A stretch of 64,000 nucleotides of DNA from Siphonobacter sp. SORGH_AS_0500 (GCF_002838835.1 NZ_NHPP01000008.1:186001-250000), one strand, 5' to 3'; positions 27,356 through 34,913 are shown, numbered from the stretch's first letter. Notes: generated by a model from the letters alone, not told the origin. Translations and numbers: made by a program.

Positions 27356-27390
27356 AAAAAGCCTGCTTATGGAAATAAGCAGGCTTTTTT
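27356..27390. terminator. Terminator hairpin without an upstream gene
   Basis: AAAAAGCCTGCTTAT/ATAAGCAGGCTTTTTT stem of 14-15 bp with a three-to-four base loop. No gene precedes it on the plus strand; ATCACT (27308-27313) and AGTGAT (27344-27349) form another stem just upstream, so it may end a short RNA. On the minus strand no gene ends here. Confidence 0.7.
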
Positions 27391-27492
27391 GTATCATGAT
27401 TAGCTTGGTAATTGTATATAGAAGCGGTTGAGCTATTAGGCAAGAAATCATAAGACATTTCAAAAGATTCTGTGAACCCTTAATGCAGTCAA

Positions 27493-27999
27493 TTAAGGTA
27501 AGTCCTTCCAGTTGATGTTAGAATTAGTAAGGAGAGATTCTAACCAAGATCGCTCATGACTCACGAGTGTTCCGTAGTCAGTTGCGGAAGGAATATAAAG
27601 CTCAAAGAGGTAGTCGCATTCTCTTTTTAAAAGATCATAGCGTGTTTTTCCCTGGATTCGTTGAGGATCAAGATACGCAGGTGGCAGCCGATTGAGTTGA
27701 ACCAGATTGATACCCTTATCTAGAGTAGGTAAAAGCTCTAAGAATTCAGGCGTTGGCAAAATAAAGTCAAAGTTTACTTGTCGGGCTTTAACGGTTAGAT
27801 TCATTGAATCTTTGGCTACTGGTAGTTCAAAAGAATGCCAATCAGCATAGGGGAAGGTTTGATGATGGTGTACCCAAACCATTGAATAGTCTTCTCGAAT
27901 CAAATGTTTGATAATGGCATTGGTAGCAAAATCAATAATGATTTGAAAATGCCCCGGATAGATTTCTCGAATAGTATTGATGTTGGCCTGCCAGTTCAT
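27493..27999 (-). CDS. Hypothetical protein (possible immunity-type cassette gene)
   Basis: A 168-residue soluble protein without a recognised family. Aromatic and acidic residues are frequent (MVWVHHHQTFPYADWHSFELP). No signal peptide or membrane segment. It is the first gene of the accessory array and ends about 130 bases after the orphan terminator; repeat block A lies just upstream of its start. Size, solitude and context fit the orphan immunity genes typical of such arrays, but the sequence itself does not prove it. Confidence 0.65.
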   Translation of the reverse strand: MNWQANINTIREIYPGHFQIIIDFATNAIIKHLIREDYSMVWVHHHQTFPYADWHSFELPVAKDSMNLTVKARQVNFDFILPTPEFLELLPTLDKGINLVQLNRLPPAYLDPQRIQGKTRYDLLKRECDYLFELYIPSATDYGTLVSHERSWLESLLTNSNINWKDLP

Positions 28000-28031
28000 A
28001 CGTTAGAGCTTGGATTCAAATAAATACTAGG

Positions 28032-28130
28032 GCATTCACTATAGGCACACCCGTGTGAAAGGGTACTTGCTTGACCCTCCCCGGTAGTTAAAAGCGTTTG
28101 ACCTACCCCCGGAGTATTTGCTAGGAGGTT
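28032..28130. repeat. Spacer repeat block A, copy 1
   Basis: Shares about 80 percent identity by eye with 56016-56106 (common core GTGAAAGGGTAC, CCCTCCCCGGTA, AAAGCG, TGACCTACCCCCGG). Inside each copy TTGACCCTCCCCGG and TTGACCTACCCCCGG form two half-repeats about 27 bases apart. It is intergenic, between the 168-residue and 127-residue minus-strand genes. Confidence 0.8.
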
Positions 28131-28154
28131 TTTGTATTAAACTAATTTGTGGTC

Positions 28155-28538
28155 TCAGATGATCTTCAAACGTTCAAGGATCGTATTGAGGAGTACTATC
28201 AGCCAAAAGGTTAACCCACTTAGCCAGATGATCCATGTGCAGACGTCTACGGCCTTGTACATGCGTTTCTGTTGAGAGGTGAACTTAGCCTGAGAATACT
28301 CATTTCTCAAAAACAGTTGGATCTTCTCCCAGCTTGTAAGTGTAAAATAGGTAGAAGCAAAGGGCTTAACACGATCCGGGCTTAGACTCTGATCCAGGTT
28401 GTGCTTAAAATACATTTTAGCGAAGTATCCTACGATGAAGGTGAGCATGCTTAAGGCCCAGATACTTTGAAGGATGTTGATGAGCATGAGATGTGCTAGC
28501 CTAAGTGTGTAAATATAGGTAATCCCCTCAATCGTCAC
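28155..28538 (-). CDS. Hypothetical small membrane protein
   Basis: A 127-residue protein with two membrane helices: LMLINILQSIWALSMLTFIVGYFA (about 17-40) and CTWIIWLSGLTFWLIVLLNTI (about 97-117), separated by a charged loop. Resembles many small, uncharacterised membrane proteins and matches no family I know. It occupies exactly the gap between repeat block A and the TAGATAGCTAACCC motif (28543-28560); in the second copy of these spacers (56.1 kb) A and the motif are only a few bases apart. The gene therefore looks like an inserted cassette. Confidence 0.65.
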   Translation of the reverse strand: MTIEGITYIYTLRLAHLMLINILQSIWALSMLTFIVGYFAKMYFKHNLDQSLSPDRVKPFASTYFTLTSWEKIQLFLRNEYSQAKFTSQQKRMYKAVDVCTWIIWLSGLTFWLIVLLNTILERLKII

Positions 28539-28542
28539 AGCC

Positions 28543-28560
28543 TACTAGATAGCTAACCCT
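28543..28560. repeat. TAGATAGCTA-type junction motif
   Basis: TACTAGATAGCTAACCCT. Similar motifs occur at 56119-56136 (ATTAGATAGCTAACCC), 56220-56231 (ACTATATAGCTAA), 56513-56524 (ACTATATAGCTA), 59315-59326 (ATTAGATAGCTAA) and, with an extra A, 28658-28670. All lie at gene or spacer boundaries of the accessory array. Confidence 0.65.
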
Positions 28561-28650
28561 AATCCGATAAACCGAAACTGCTTGATAATCACCGATATGA
28601 TTTTTCCTCCGTGCAAGTTATTGGTCGTTAGTCATCACAAAGGGCCTCTA

Positions 28651-28765
28651 CGGCGAACTATATAAGCTATCTGTCTGCTCGCTTTGCTCACTGCCAGCGG
28701 ACTCGTTATAGGTGATTCGGATGATCTATAAGGTGGGATTATTCCACCTTTTGCAAAAGGTAACT
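28651..28765. repeat. Spacer repeat block B, copy 1
   Basis: About 115 bases that are roughly 85 percent identical by eye to 56509-56625, including GCTCAC..GCCAGC, TATAGGTGATTCGGAT, GTGGGATTAT and AAAAGGTAACTCTG. Substitutions between copies preserve pairing in the TATAGGTGAT/ATnATCTATA hairpin, suggesting a selected structure. Confidence 0.82.
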
Positions 28766-28846
28766 CTGGATTACCTTATAGGGTAATTAGAGAGTCCAAA
28801 GTTGGACTTTCCGTTTAAAAAGTGATTCAGGATCACCCTTTAAAGC
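28700..28846. repeat. Tandem row of five short hairpins
   Basis: Consecutive inverted repeats every 25-30 bases: TATAGGTGAT/ATGATCTATA, AAGGTGGGA/TTCCACCTT, AAGGTAA/TTACCTT, GAGTCCAA/TTGGACTTT and AAAGTGAT/ATCACCCTTT. Central loops repeat a TTCGGA, CTCTGGA or TTCAGGA pattern. The first two are also present in the second copy of block B. No protein is encoded here. Could be a folded RNA, a recombination site or a selfish repeat. Confidence 0.65.
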
Positions 28847-28863
28847 AACGGCTGCTCTAAGGA

Positions 28864-29118
28864 CTAGACTATATCTTGAATGTCCTCTTCGTCTCTCAAT
28901 GTATTAGGCAGGAACTCTTTAGCAGTCGTTAATATTTGTTCCCATTGCTCTAAGGTCAATACTACTTTTTCAGCTACGGGATAAATGGTAAGCGAAAGCT
29001 CCTGGTGGTCAGTAATGCCGATTTCCATAAATGGATTGATCTGCTGTTCTTGAAAGAGTTCCAGATAAGGATAGGTTACGTTAATATCCCCTACCTTTTC
29101 AATGCGGATGGATGCCAT
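28864..29118 (-). CDS. Hypothetical small acidic protein (cassette gene)
   Basis: An 84-residue acidic protein (MASIRIEKVGDINVTYPYLELF, ending LRDEEDIQDIV) with no recognised family, signal peptide or membrane segment. A beta-rich N-terminal half and one helix (TLEQWEQILTTAKEFL) are likely. It sits between repeat blocks B and C; at the second locus the same place holds an unrelated 199-residue gene. Possibly an immunity protein; no direct evidence. Confidence 0.6.
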   Translation of the reverse strand: MASIRIEKVGDINVTYPYLELFQEQQINPFMEIGITDHQELSLTIYPVAEKVVLTLEQWEQILTTAKEFLPNTLRDEEDIQDIV

Positions 29119-29177
29119 GATTAATAGAATGAAGGGTAGTCAAAGGTAACGCAAACTTATAAGCCGTCAATGATGAG

Positions 29178-29250
29178 GTCAACTCAAAACTGAGTCGGCT
29201 GACTACCGGTTCTGGCGGCATTATAATGTCTTTTTGGGAGATATTTGAAA
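29178..29250. repeat. Spacer repeat block C, copy 1
   Basis: About 70 bases closely matching 57369-57438: GTCAACTCAAA, CTGAGTCGGCTGACTA, CGGCATT, TAATGTCTT, AGATATTT. ACTCA/TGAGT nested in GTCA/TGAC forms a small hairpin in both copies. It precedes the plus-strand gene at 29289, and copy 2 likewise precedes a plus-strand gene. Confidence 0.8.
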
Positions 29251-29288
29251 ACATTCTATCTTGGCTTTTGTGACGATCTCCACCTGTT

Positions 29289-29882
29289 ATGTTTAAATAC
29301 TTTATCCTTTACCCTTTACTGTTAATGGTGGATTGTAAGTCCAACTCTTCATCACCTGACTATTTTGATCGAAGTTTTATAGAGAGCTTCCCATCTGATT
29401 TTGATAAAGAGTCTGAACTTCCACCACCGCTTGAAGATAAATTGGTCATTATAAGTGTAGCAAAGGATTTAAAAGTAATAACGGATGTATATAGCTTAAA
29501 GAAGCTTTACCAGAACAAGTACTATAAAAGCTATTCTATCTATTATGATTATCTATATGATTGTTTTAATCAAAAGATATCTATTACATGTAATGAGGCA
29601 AAAGATATAGCTCTTCGTTGGCATATGGTCTGGAACAAGCCTTTCAAATTAGATCAAGACATTGTTCAAACCTACCAAACTCACGGCTTAGAGTATTCAT
29701 TAAATGCCTTTGGTGAAAGATCGAGAGCATTTCTGAATAATAAGGAAAAGATATACACGATGGGCAGGTGGCATTATGGTACAAAGGCTGCTACCTTTTT
29801 CTATCTCTGCTTTATCAATGGCGGTACCATGGCCTATGACGATTATGTAGGTCAATATTTTATCTCATTCCCTAGGCAGTAG
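29289..29882 (+). CDS. Hypothetical protein with N-terminal hydrophobic segment
   Basis: A 197-residue protein starting MFKYFILYPLLLMVDCKSNSS. The hydrophobic start and Cys resemble a lipoprotein signal, but Asp before the Cys departs from the normal lipobox. The body is Tyr and Lys rich (YYKSYSIYYDYLYDC) and unrecognised. AT-rich codons differ visibly from the chromosomal genes to the left, consistent with transfer. It follows block C directly. Another lipoprotein gene follows 83 bases later on the same strand. Confidence 0.65.
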   Translation: MFKYFILYPLLLMVDCKSNSSSPDYFDRSFIESFPSDFDKESELPPPLEDKLVIISVAKDLKVITDVYSLKKLYQNKYYKSYSIYYDYLYDCFNQKISITCNEAKDIALRWHMVWNKPFKLDQDIVQTYQTHGLEYSLNAFGERSRAFLNNKEKIYTMGRWHYGTKAATFFYLCFINGGTMAYDDYVGQYFISFPRQ

Positions 29883-29964
29883 GCGAAAAGATCATTTAGA
29901 GTTAGGTTGCCTATTTTACACCCTAGACCATTCGATTAATATAACTTTTGATTATACAACACTA

Positions 29965-30405
29965 ATGGCTTTGAAGAAAACCCTCCTATTATTTTTAAGT
30001 ACTATTTTGATCTTCTCCTGTGATCGCTTTATGCCGGGTGGCTTTTGGCTAGAATATAAAAAGGAAAAAATTACTCAGAATTTCAGCGATCAAGGTCCTT
30101 GGGGAGGGTCTCGAACCATACTATGGACAACATCTTCTAACCAAACTTTTACCAATGCAGTATCTTATGCGATCAACCACAACTGGACCTTCATCGATAG
30201 CGTTCATATTTCTGAGAACATACCCATTTCTCAGTTATCAAGCCACTTTCCTAAGTGGTTCAACGATGGCGGTACTGTTTTAAGATTTACCTCAGAAATG
30301 CTAAATGTAGACTCAGATACAGATAGTACTTACCTAGCAGAGGGTTACGTCATTTTCAATGAAACTAGAACTCAAATGGTGGTCTATCACAAATGGGGAC
30401 AATAA
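29965..30405 (+). CDS. Hypothetical lipoprotein
   Basis: A 146-residue protein with a clear lipoprotein signal (MALKKTLLLFLSTILIFSCDRF, Cys at about residue 19). The mature part is unrecognised; it has a beta-rich pattern ending with GYVIFNETRTQMVVYHKW. Same strand as the preceding gene and probably cotranscribed with it. Its 3' end faces the minus-strand lipoprotein gene at 30439 only 33 bases away. Confidence 0.65.
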   Translation: MALKKTLLLFLSTILIFSCDRFMPGGFWLEYKKEKITQNFSDQGPWGGSRTILWTTSSNQTFTNAVSYAINHNWTFIDSVHISENIPISQLSSHFPKWFNDGGTVLRFTSEMLNVDSDTDSTYLAEGYVIFNETRTQMVVYHKWGQ

Positions 30406-30438
30406 CAGTTTAACATACAGACACTTATGCAACAAAAA

Positions 30439-30972
30439 TTATTCATGTATTATCTCAGGTGGTGGGGGCGGCGTAGGTAACCACAACCTACTTCTAAAAT
30501 ATACTTCTTCCGAGCTTTCTACCAATTTTACCCTTCTTCTAGTTTCTTTTAGCCACTCAACCAAAGAGTCTAGCTCTTTAGGTGATTCATCCCTATGAAC
30601 GTATATGGTCTTCGCAAAAGCCTTCGTTCTGATGTAAAATCTATACTCTCTTCCATCTTTGTAATCTTCATAATACCTACTATCCAATCTCTTGAAATCA
30701 ATATTTTTCAGAAATAGATTGAGCGTATCTTGTTGATTACCAGATAGCGTGGAAAGGTAGTAGATACCTTCTTTAGGGGCGGTGGCACTGTCTGCTGTAA
30801 ATTCGTATCTATTAAAATGATCTCTTAGCCAGACTTGATAGGACTCTGAAATCTTCATTGAAAAGTCAGTTTCAAAAGTGCTACTATAGGATAGTTCAAT
30901 CTCTTCAAAGTTTTTGGACTGACACCCCAATACAACAATTAGTAAAATTGCCCAACATATTCTTGTTTTCAT
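30439..30972 (-). CDS. Lipoprotein with C-terminal polyproline tail (DUF6438-like fold suspected)
   Basis: A 177-residue lipoprotein (MKTRICWAILLIVVLGCQSK, lipobox VLGC). The mature region has LDSRYYEDYKDGREYRFYIRT and AKTIYVHRDESPKELDSLVEWL, a pattern similar to the second minus-strand lipoprotein at 59348-59866 (LCYYEADS, YHLWIHRANRTIRKARGY). Both end in a Tyr/Phe-rich stretch plus polyproline (LWLPTPPPPPEIIHE here). The D-x-YxF-x-I-x(n)-K-I pattern recalls DUF6438, which I offer tentatively. Probably an outer-membrane or periplasmic lipoprotein; role unknown. Confidence 0.65.
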   Translation of the reverse strand: MKTRICWAILLIVVLGCQSKNFEEIELSYSSTFETDFSMKISESYQVWLRDHFNRYEFTADSATAPKEGIYYLSTLSGNQQDTLNLFLKNIDFKRLDSRYYEDYKDGREYRFYIRTKAFAKTIYVHRDESPKELDSLVEWLKETRRRVKLVESSEEVYFRSRLWLPTPPPPPEIIHE

Positions 30973-31036
30973 AGGCTACGAGTACTGCATTGGAAAAGTT
31001 AGATATACAAATAAAGATAGCACTTATACTGTCCGT

Positions 31037-31130
31037 AACCTTTTACAAACGACCCTCTAGAAAATAGTAGATCCTAGCGGGTCGTTTTGTTTATAATCTT
31101 ACTCTGTTGAAATTTAAAACCTTTGATTGA
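31037..31130. repeat. Spacer repeat block E, copy 1
   Basis: About 93 bases, close to 34453-34545 (common CTCTAGAAAAT, ATCCTAGCGGGTCGTTTT, TTTATAATCTTACTCT, TTGAAATT, AAAACCTTTGATTG). A partial third match CGTTTACAAACGACC lies at 59196-59210. Confidence 0.8.
31045..31088 (+). terminator. Terminator hairpin inside repeat block E
   Basis: AAACGACCC-T-CTAG pairs with CTAG-C-GGGTCGTTT (13 bp, one mismatch) followed by TTTTGTTTAT. No plus-strand gene precedes it closely. In the second copy the left arm is mutated (ATGCCC), so pairing is reduced. Confidence 0.65.
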
Positions 31131-31170
31131 TTTTTTACAGGTTCTCAGAAAACTCCGTAGAGGCGTTTAA

Positions 31171-31398
31171 ATTACTTATACTAGTAGTGGAGTACAAATC
31201 AATCCTAAGCTAAAAGAAGGCACAAATTCGGCGGTTTCTGAGAGGGCCAGAAGAATGCCAGGCTTACCCATTCAAAGCTATGGCAAAACTCAGGCCTTTT
31301 CACGAGTACTTTCCTCGACTGGTTACACTCAAGATTTCAAAAACTGGAAGGGGGGCCGCGGAACTGGGGGATGGCTTTTCTTTACTTTTCGTCTCTGA
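31171..31398 (+). pseudogene. Open reading-frame relic, 75 codons, no start
   Basis: Between a TAA and the stop at 31396-31398 a frame with protein-like composition reads ...GVQINPKLKEGTNSAVSE, RARRMPGLPIQSYGKTQAFS, RVLSSTGYTQDFKNWKGG, RGTGGWLFFTFRL. There is no ATG at its beginning; an internal ATG at 31255 would give 47 residues. It looks like the C-terminus of a larger lost protein. I do not recognise the family. Confidence 0.35.
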
Positions 31399-31529
31399 GA
31401 GCAATAGGTATTGATTTAAAAAGACAGCTCGACGCAAAGGCGTGAAAACGCCCTTTTAGTGTTTTAATGTTTTTACTGTTTATATTCTTTTTATTTGGTT
31501 GGGTATCCTCCGGGTTATCCTACCGGTGT

Positions 31530-31576
31530 ACCTGCGGGTTATCCTACCGGTTTTATCGGCAGGTTAACCCGCAGGT
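31530..31576. terminator. Long inverted repeat at the 3' end of the GNAT gene
   Basis: ACCTGCGGGTTA and TAACCCGCAGGT are perfectly complementary (12 bp) and enclose a smaller CCnnCCG/CGGnnGG stem. Upstream, GGGTTATCCTACCGGT is present twice (31513 and 31536). Located directly after the minus-strand GNAT stop. A degenerate copy is at 34656-34708. It may be a terminator or a cassette boundary structure. Confidence 0.55.
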
Positions 31577-31580
31577 TACT

Positions 31581-32339
31581 TCACAGTAGCTCCGTAATCA
31601 TTACGAAGGATCCGATGTACCGATTTCGATCAAGAAAACCCTTTACCTTCTCTTCCTTCTGAGATAAACCATCTACACTCCAGTTTATCTGCCAGTCAGG
31701 ATGAGCCGGATAAATGATAGGAAGCTTGAGGGTTCTAGTTTTCAGCTGAAACTTGAGATTCCATTGCCAGGCTGGATCACACTTCCTTGCTTCATGCGGT
31801 TCCTGATCCCATAGCTTAACCACTTCCTTTGTACTTATCTTTTTAGCAGGTTTTAGATGAGGTACTATGATCTTATACATCTTGGGTCCCTCATGACTCC
31901 TTGTGTTCGTATGCTGCATAACCTCCGGAGACCTGGTGAAGCCTAATCTCTTCCAAGCCTTTTCCGAGGCGGCCGGCACGCATCGCAACCACAACGCTAC
32001 GGTTCCCTGAGCAACCAAATGTTGACAGAGCTCATTAAACATATGCTTCAGGTATCCTTTTCTACGGTAATCCGGATGTATTTCAGAAATGTCAATACCT
32101 GCACTAGAGTCCTCACCTCCCCCATGCCAGGTTATAAAACCGATGGCTTTTCTTCCTTCGAGAATAATGGCAATGCTTTTTTCATCATATGAGCTTTTTA
32201 TAGAATTCCAGTTACAGTAGAAGCCTTCTTGAGTATTCCGCTCCTCCTCTTCTAACCATAAGCGGATTTGTTTTATTTGTCTTTCTGTTGGTCTGAATGA
32301 CACGTTCATTTCTACTGCCATTTGTCGTGATTCATTCAA
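31581..32339 (-). CDS. GNAT-family N-acetyltransferase with C-terminal extension
   Basis: A 252-residue protein whose first 150 residues form a GNAT domain: AIAIILEGRKAIGFITWHG (beta strand preceding motif A), then the acetyl-CoA site SEIHPDYRRKGYLKHMFNEL (about 85-104) and AWKRLGFTRS (motif B). The remaining about 100 residues (from KISTKEVVKLWDQEP) are unique. Acceptor is unknown. A decayed copy of the C-terminal 65 codons lies at 34720-34913, so part of this locus was duplicated. ATG codons at 32321 and 32309 are alternative starts. Confidence 0.8.
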   Translation of the reverse strand: MNESRQMAVEMNVSFRPTERQIKQIRLWLEEEERNTQEGFYCNWNSIKSSYDEKSIAIILEGRKAIGFITWHGGGEDSSAGIDISEIHPDYRRKGYLKHMFNELCQHLVAQGTVALWLRCVPAASEKAWKRLGFTRSPEVMQHTNTRSHEGPKMYKIIVPHLKPAKKISTKEVVKLWDQEPHEARKCDPAWQWNLKFQLKTRTLKLPIIYPAHPDWQINWSVDGLSQKEEKVKGFLDRNRYIGSFVMITELL

Positions 32340-32678
32340 TTCTTCAATTACAACGAACTTTTAATACCAGGCCTGACGCCTTAAGCATACATACTGTTGA
32401 CTCTTCAAATTAAAGCATGGATATCAAGTAAATGATATCTATGCTTTTTTCTAAATAGCTTTCTCCTATACTCCCTGCCCACGTAAAACCTTTTATTTCA
32501 TAGGAAATACGTGGGTATTACGTAGGTATTTAGCAAGCTCATCGAATGAAAGACAAGCTACCTAAAAATGGCGGGTTCGTAAATCCTGTAAGTAAGAAAA
32601 TAGTCGACATTTTAAAACGAGTTTGCCTATTTAATTTGATCCTAAAATTGTCAACTATTTTTAGTGTAGTTGACAACG
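32340..32678. other. Spacer with an isolated terminator
   Basis: About 340 bases upstream of the GNAT gene and downstream of the metallopeptidase gene, both minus strand. Besides the hairpin at 32412-32450 nothing coding is apparent. Confidence 0.5.
32412..32450 (+). terminator. Strong terminator without a plus-strand gene
   Basis: AAAGCATGGATATCA/TGATATCTATGCTTT, 15 bp with one G-U pair, loop of six, ending in six T. The flanking genes are on the minus strand, so on the plus strand it is orphaned; the minus-strand side has only a weak T tract. Confidence 0.75.
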
Positions 32679-34349
32679 CTAAAGGCTCTTCTTATATAGT
32701 CGTAAGTCCCCTTTGGGGTTGACTTTTTCTACTGCCCATCCTTCAGCTAAATCAATTTCATAGTCCTCTCCAATAATTTGGTGATCAGTAATCTGAATCG
32801 GTTTCGAAAAAATAAACGTTCGACCATCAGGAGTTCCTAAGATGCCTGACACACCCAGCTTTTCCTTCGCTGGCAAGGTATGAAAGTTCCCGAAGTTTCG
32901 GCCCGTTGTGTTCGTGCCTATCAGATTTGAATACACCAGGCCACGATTACCTAGCACGAGTGTACCGTTCATGTCAAAACTGCGTGTAAAGACAGTATCG
33001 ACTAAAGTAGCCTGCAAAGTAGGCTGATGAACGAATCGATTGGTATAGTACGCTAGATTAGCTTCGTTCTGTTGGTAACGAGCTAGTTCCTGACGGTGAA
33101 TACTCAAATAGTTATTCCGACGGTTAGCCCGTTGGAAGGCCTGTTTATCAACCGAAATGGTTCGCTTGGTAAGCCGCTCATAGAGTGCCCGAAAATTGTA
33201 GATGTGGTCAAGAGGCTCTTTCCAGTTTAGGTGAAGGTAATCGAACAATAAGCCATAGGCCAGACCGGTCGCATAAGGAAAAGGACGGGTATACGTGGAT
33301 GCTTCTTCCCGCATCGTCAGTTCCCGCATTGCTCGTTCGTACTTATCCGAATAAGTAGACAATTTGTAGCCCGTGTAGTTGGCCATTCCCTCTAGCGTTT
33401 CCAGTTGTAATTCCCCTTCTAGATCGTTTTGATAAGCCTGTTGACGCACTTTTCGGTATCGCAGAGCATCCTCTATATACTGAACCACTAGCGTAGGCGT
33501 CTCTTGTTTACGAACGGCATTCAGTGCATTTCGCAAAGCCTGAAATTCTAAACGTAACAACTGACGAGCTTCATAGCGATCCAGGTAGTTGACCGGATTA
33601 CCTAAAAACATTCGATGCTTAAACTGGAGCAGGTGAAACAACTCATGAATAATCGTAGCACTACTATCACTTAAGTAGCTAGTCAGCACAATGGCGTACT
33701 GTTTCCCCAAATAGGGCTGTGCTGAGTTACTTTGACTTAGCTGGGTGGGCGTTACTTTCTTGGTGTACAAGACAGAATCGCTTGTCGTGCTTTCCGGTAA
33801 CGGTTCCAGGCTATAAATGGTGTTATCCGTATCTAACACTAGGATCTGATTCGACCAGATGGGTTCACCCCACAACTGACCATTATCGGCCGCCAGGATT
33901 GCTTTGGCCTTTAAAAGCGAGGATTTGATGCGGCCATAAGTCCGTGCAGGCAAGGTCCGTTTGTTTTCACGAGCCTGCTGAATGATGGCCGTCCAGGGTT
34001 CATTGTCACGCAAAGTCGTCAAATCGGTGTCACTCAACAGATGGTCTACATTACTATAGAATCGATTGGTTACGAGATAGTTCAATAACTGAAACGCCTG
34101 TTCATGATCGCCTTGTAAGGCATAGATACAGGCACCATCATAGAGTTGGCCACTTGGTAATCGATAGCCTTGCTTAGTAAACAACTGCCCAAAAAGTTGG
34201 CTTGCTTGAACGTATTTTTTCTGCTGATAGGCATTCATTGCTTCGGCGTACAGGTTGCGTTCTTGGGCAAATAGAGAGCTGTAAGATAAACACATGAGCA
34301 AAGTGCTTAGCAAGCTCCTCTTTATTAGGAATACAAAAGTCTTTTGCAT
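32679..34349 (-). CDS. Secreted putative zinc metallopeptidase with N-terminal TPR-like region
   Basis: From the ATG at 34349 the protein has about 556 residues and a signal peptide (MQKTFVFLIKRSLLSTLLMCLSYSSLFAQ). Residues about 30-110 look like TPR (AEAMNAYQQKKYVQASQLFGQL, ALQGDHEQAFQLLNYL). A zincin motif HELFH occurs in SATIIHELFHLLQFKHR (about residue 240), with a downstream ETLEGMANYTGY Glu/Asn helix that could supply the third ligand (ExxA/E). The C-terminal part is beta rich. Probably a periplasmic or surface gluzincin-like peptidase; specificity unknown. An ATG at 34367 would add six residues. Confidence 0.75.
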   Translation of the reverse strand: MQKTFVFLIKRSLLSTLLMCLSYSSLFAQERNLYAEAMNAYQQKKYVQASQLFGQLFTKQGYRLPSGQLYDGACIYALQGDHEQAFQLLNYLVTNRFYSNVDHLLSDTDLTTLRDNEPWTAIIQQARENKRTLPARTYGRIKSSLLKAKAILAADNGQLWGEPIWSNQILVLDTDNTIYSLEPLPESTTSDSVLYTKKVTPTQLSQSNSAQPYLGKQYAIVLTSYLSDSSATIIHELFHLLQFKHRMFLGNPVNYLDRYEARQLLRLEFQALRNALNAVRKQETPTLVVQYIEDALRYRKVRQQAYQNDLEGELQLETLEGMANYTGYKLSTYSDKYERAMRELTMREEASTYTRPFPYATGLAYGLLFDYLHLNWKEPLDHIYNFRALYERLTKRTISVDKQAFQRANRRNNYLSIHRQELARYQQNEANLAYYTNRFVHQPTLQATLVDTVFTRSFDMNGTLVLGNRGLVYSNLIGTNTTGRNFGNFHTLPAKEKLGVSGILGTPDGRTFIFSKPIQITDHQIIGEDYEIDLAEGWAVEKVNPKGDLRLYKKSL

Positions 34350-34452
34350 AAGGTTAGTTTTGTACAAAGACTCATATTCATGTTTAATGTTGCATCAGTA
34401 ATCGGTGCCAAACATGCAAAAATGAATTTAATAGAGAAGAGAGTTTATAATA

Positions 34453-34545
34453 ACCTTCTTACAAATGCCCCTCTAGAAAATGTATATCCTAGCGGGTCGT
34501 TTTATTTATAATCTTACTCTCTTGAAATTCAAAACCTTTGATTGC
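34453..34545. repeat. Spacer repeat block E, copy 2
   Basis: Partner of 31037-31130, about 85 percent identical by eye, but the terminator stem is broken in this copy. Confidence 0.8.
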
Positions 34546-34719
34546 TCTATTTTAGAATATTGCTTCTCTACAGGTACTCCACCTCTCCAAAGGAATGGTT
34601 CGTATACCCCATTTTTTTCCACATGATACATGGAACGATAATCAAGCTTATTTCGGTGTACCTGTGGGGTATCCTGCCGGTTTTATCGGCAAGGTTAACC
34701 CGCAGGTTAAATCAAGTCT

Positions 34720-34913
34720 TCACGGTAGCTCCGTAATCATTACAAAAGACCGATGTACCGTCCCCTATAAAGAAACCGCTTCACTTTCTCCTCTTTCTTA
34801 GATAACCCTTCTACGCTCTAGTTTATCTGGCAGTCAGGATAAGCTGGATGAATGATAGGAAGCTTGAGCGTTCTAGTTTTCGGCTGAAACGTAAGATTCC
34901 ATTGCCAGGGGGA
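34720..34913 (-). pseudogene. Pseudogene fragment of the GNAT acetyltransferase C-terminus
   Basis: Nucleotide sequence follows 31581-31795 closely (PWQWNLTFQPKTRTLKLPII, HPAYPDCQIN, then an in-frame TAG where the intact gene has Trp). The remaining reading frame is interrupted. The 5' two thirds of the gene are absent, the match ending abruptly at about 34913. Confidence 0.75.

Larger units (their letters stand above)
26731..27492. other. Gene-poor start of the accessory region
   Basis: About 760 bases between the last ordinary gene and the first orphan gene of the accessory region. No convincing protein frame was seen (the 64-codon frame from 26877 overlaps an RNA candidate and is not protein-like). 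It contains a promoter at 26927-26957, an RNA candidate ending at 27038, and a second terminator hairpin at 27356-27390. Confidence 0.5.
28539..28863. other. Structured spacer between cassettes
   Basis: About 325 bases with no gene. It contains the TAGATAGCTAACCC motif, repeat block B, and a row of about five short hairpins from 28700 to 28846 (described separately). Confidence 0.6.
30973..31580. other. Cassette spacer with terminator-bearing repeat, reading-frame relic and hairpin
   Basis: About 600 bases with no full gene. It holds repeat block E (31037-31130), an open relic frame (31171-31398) and a long inverted repeat at 31530-31576 after the GNAT gene. Parts recur, decayed, at 34453-34720. 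Confidence 0.6.
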
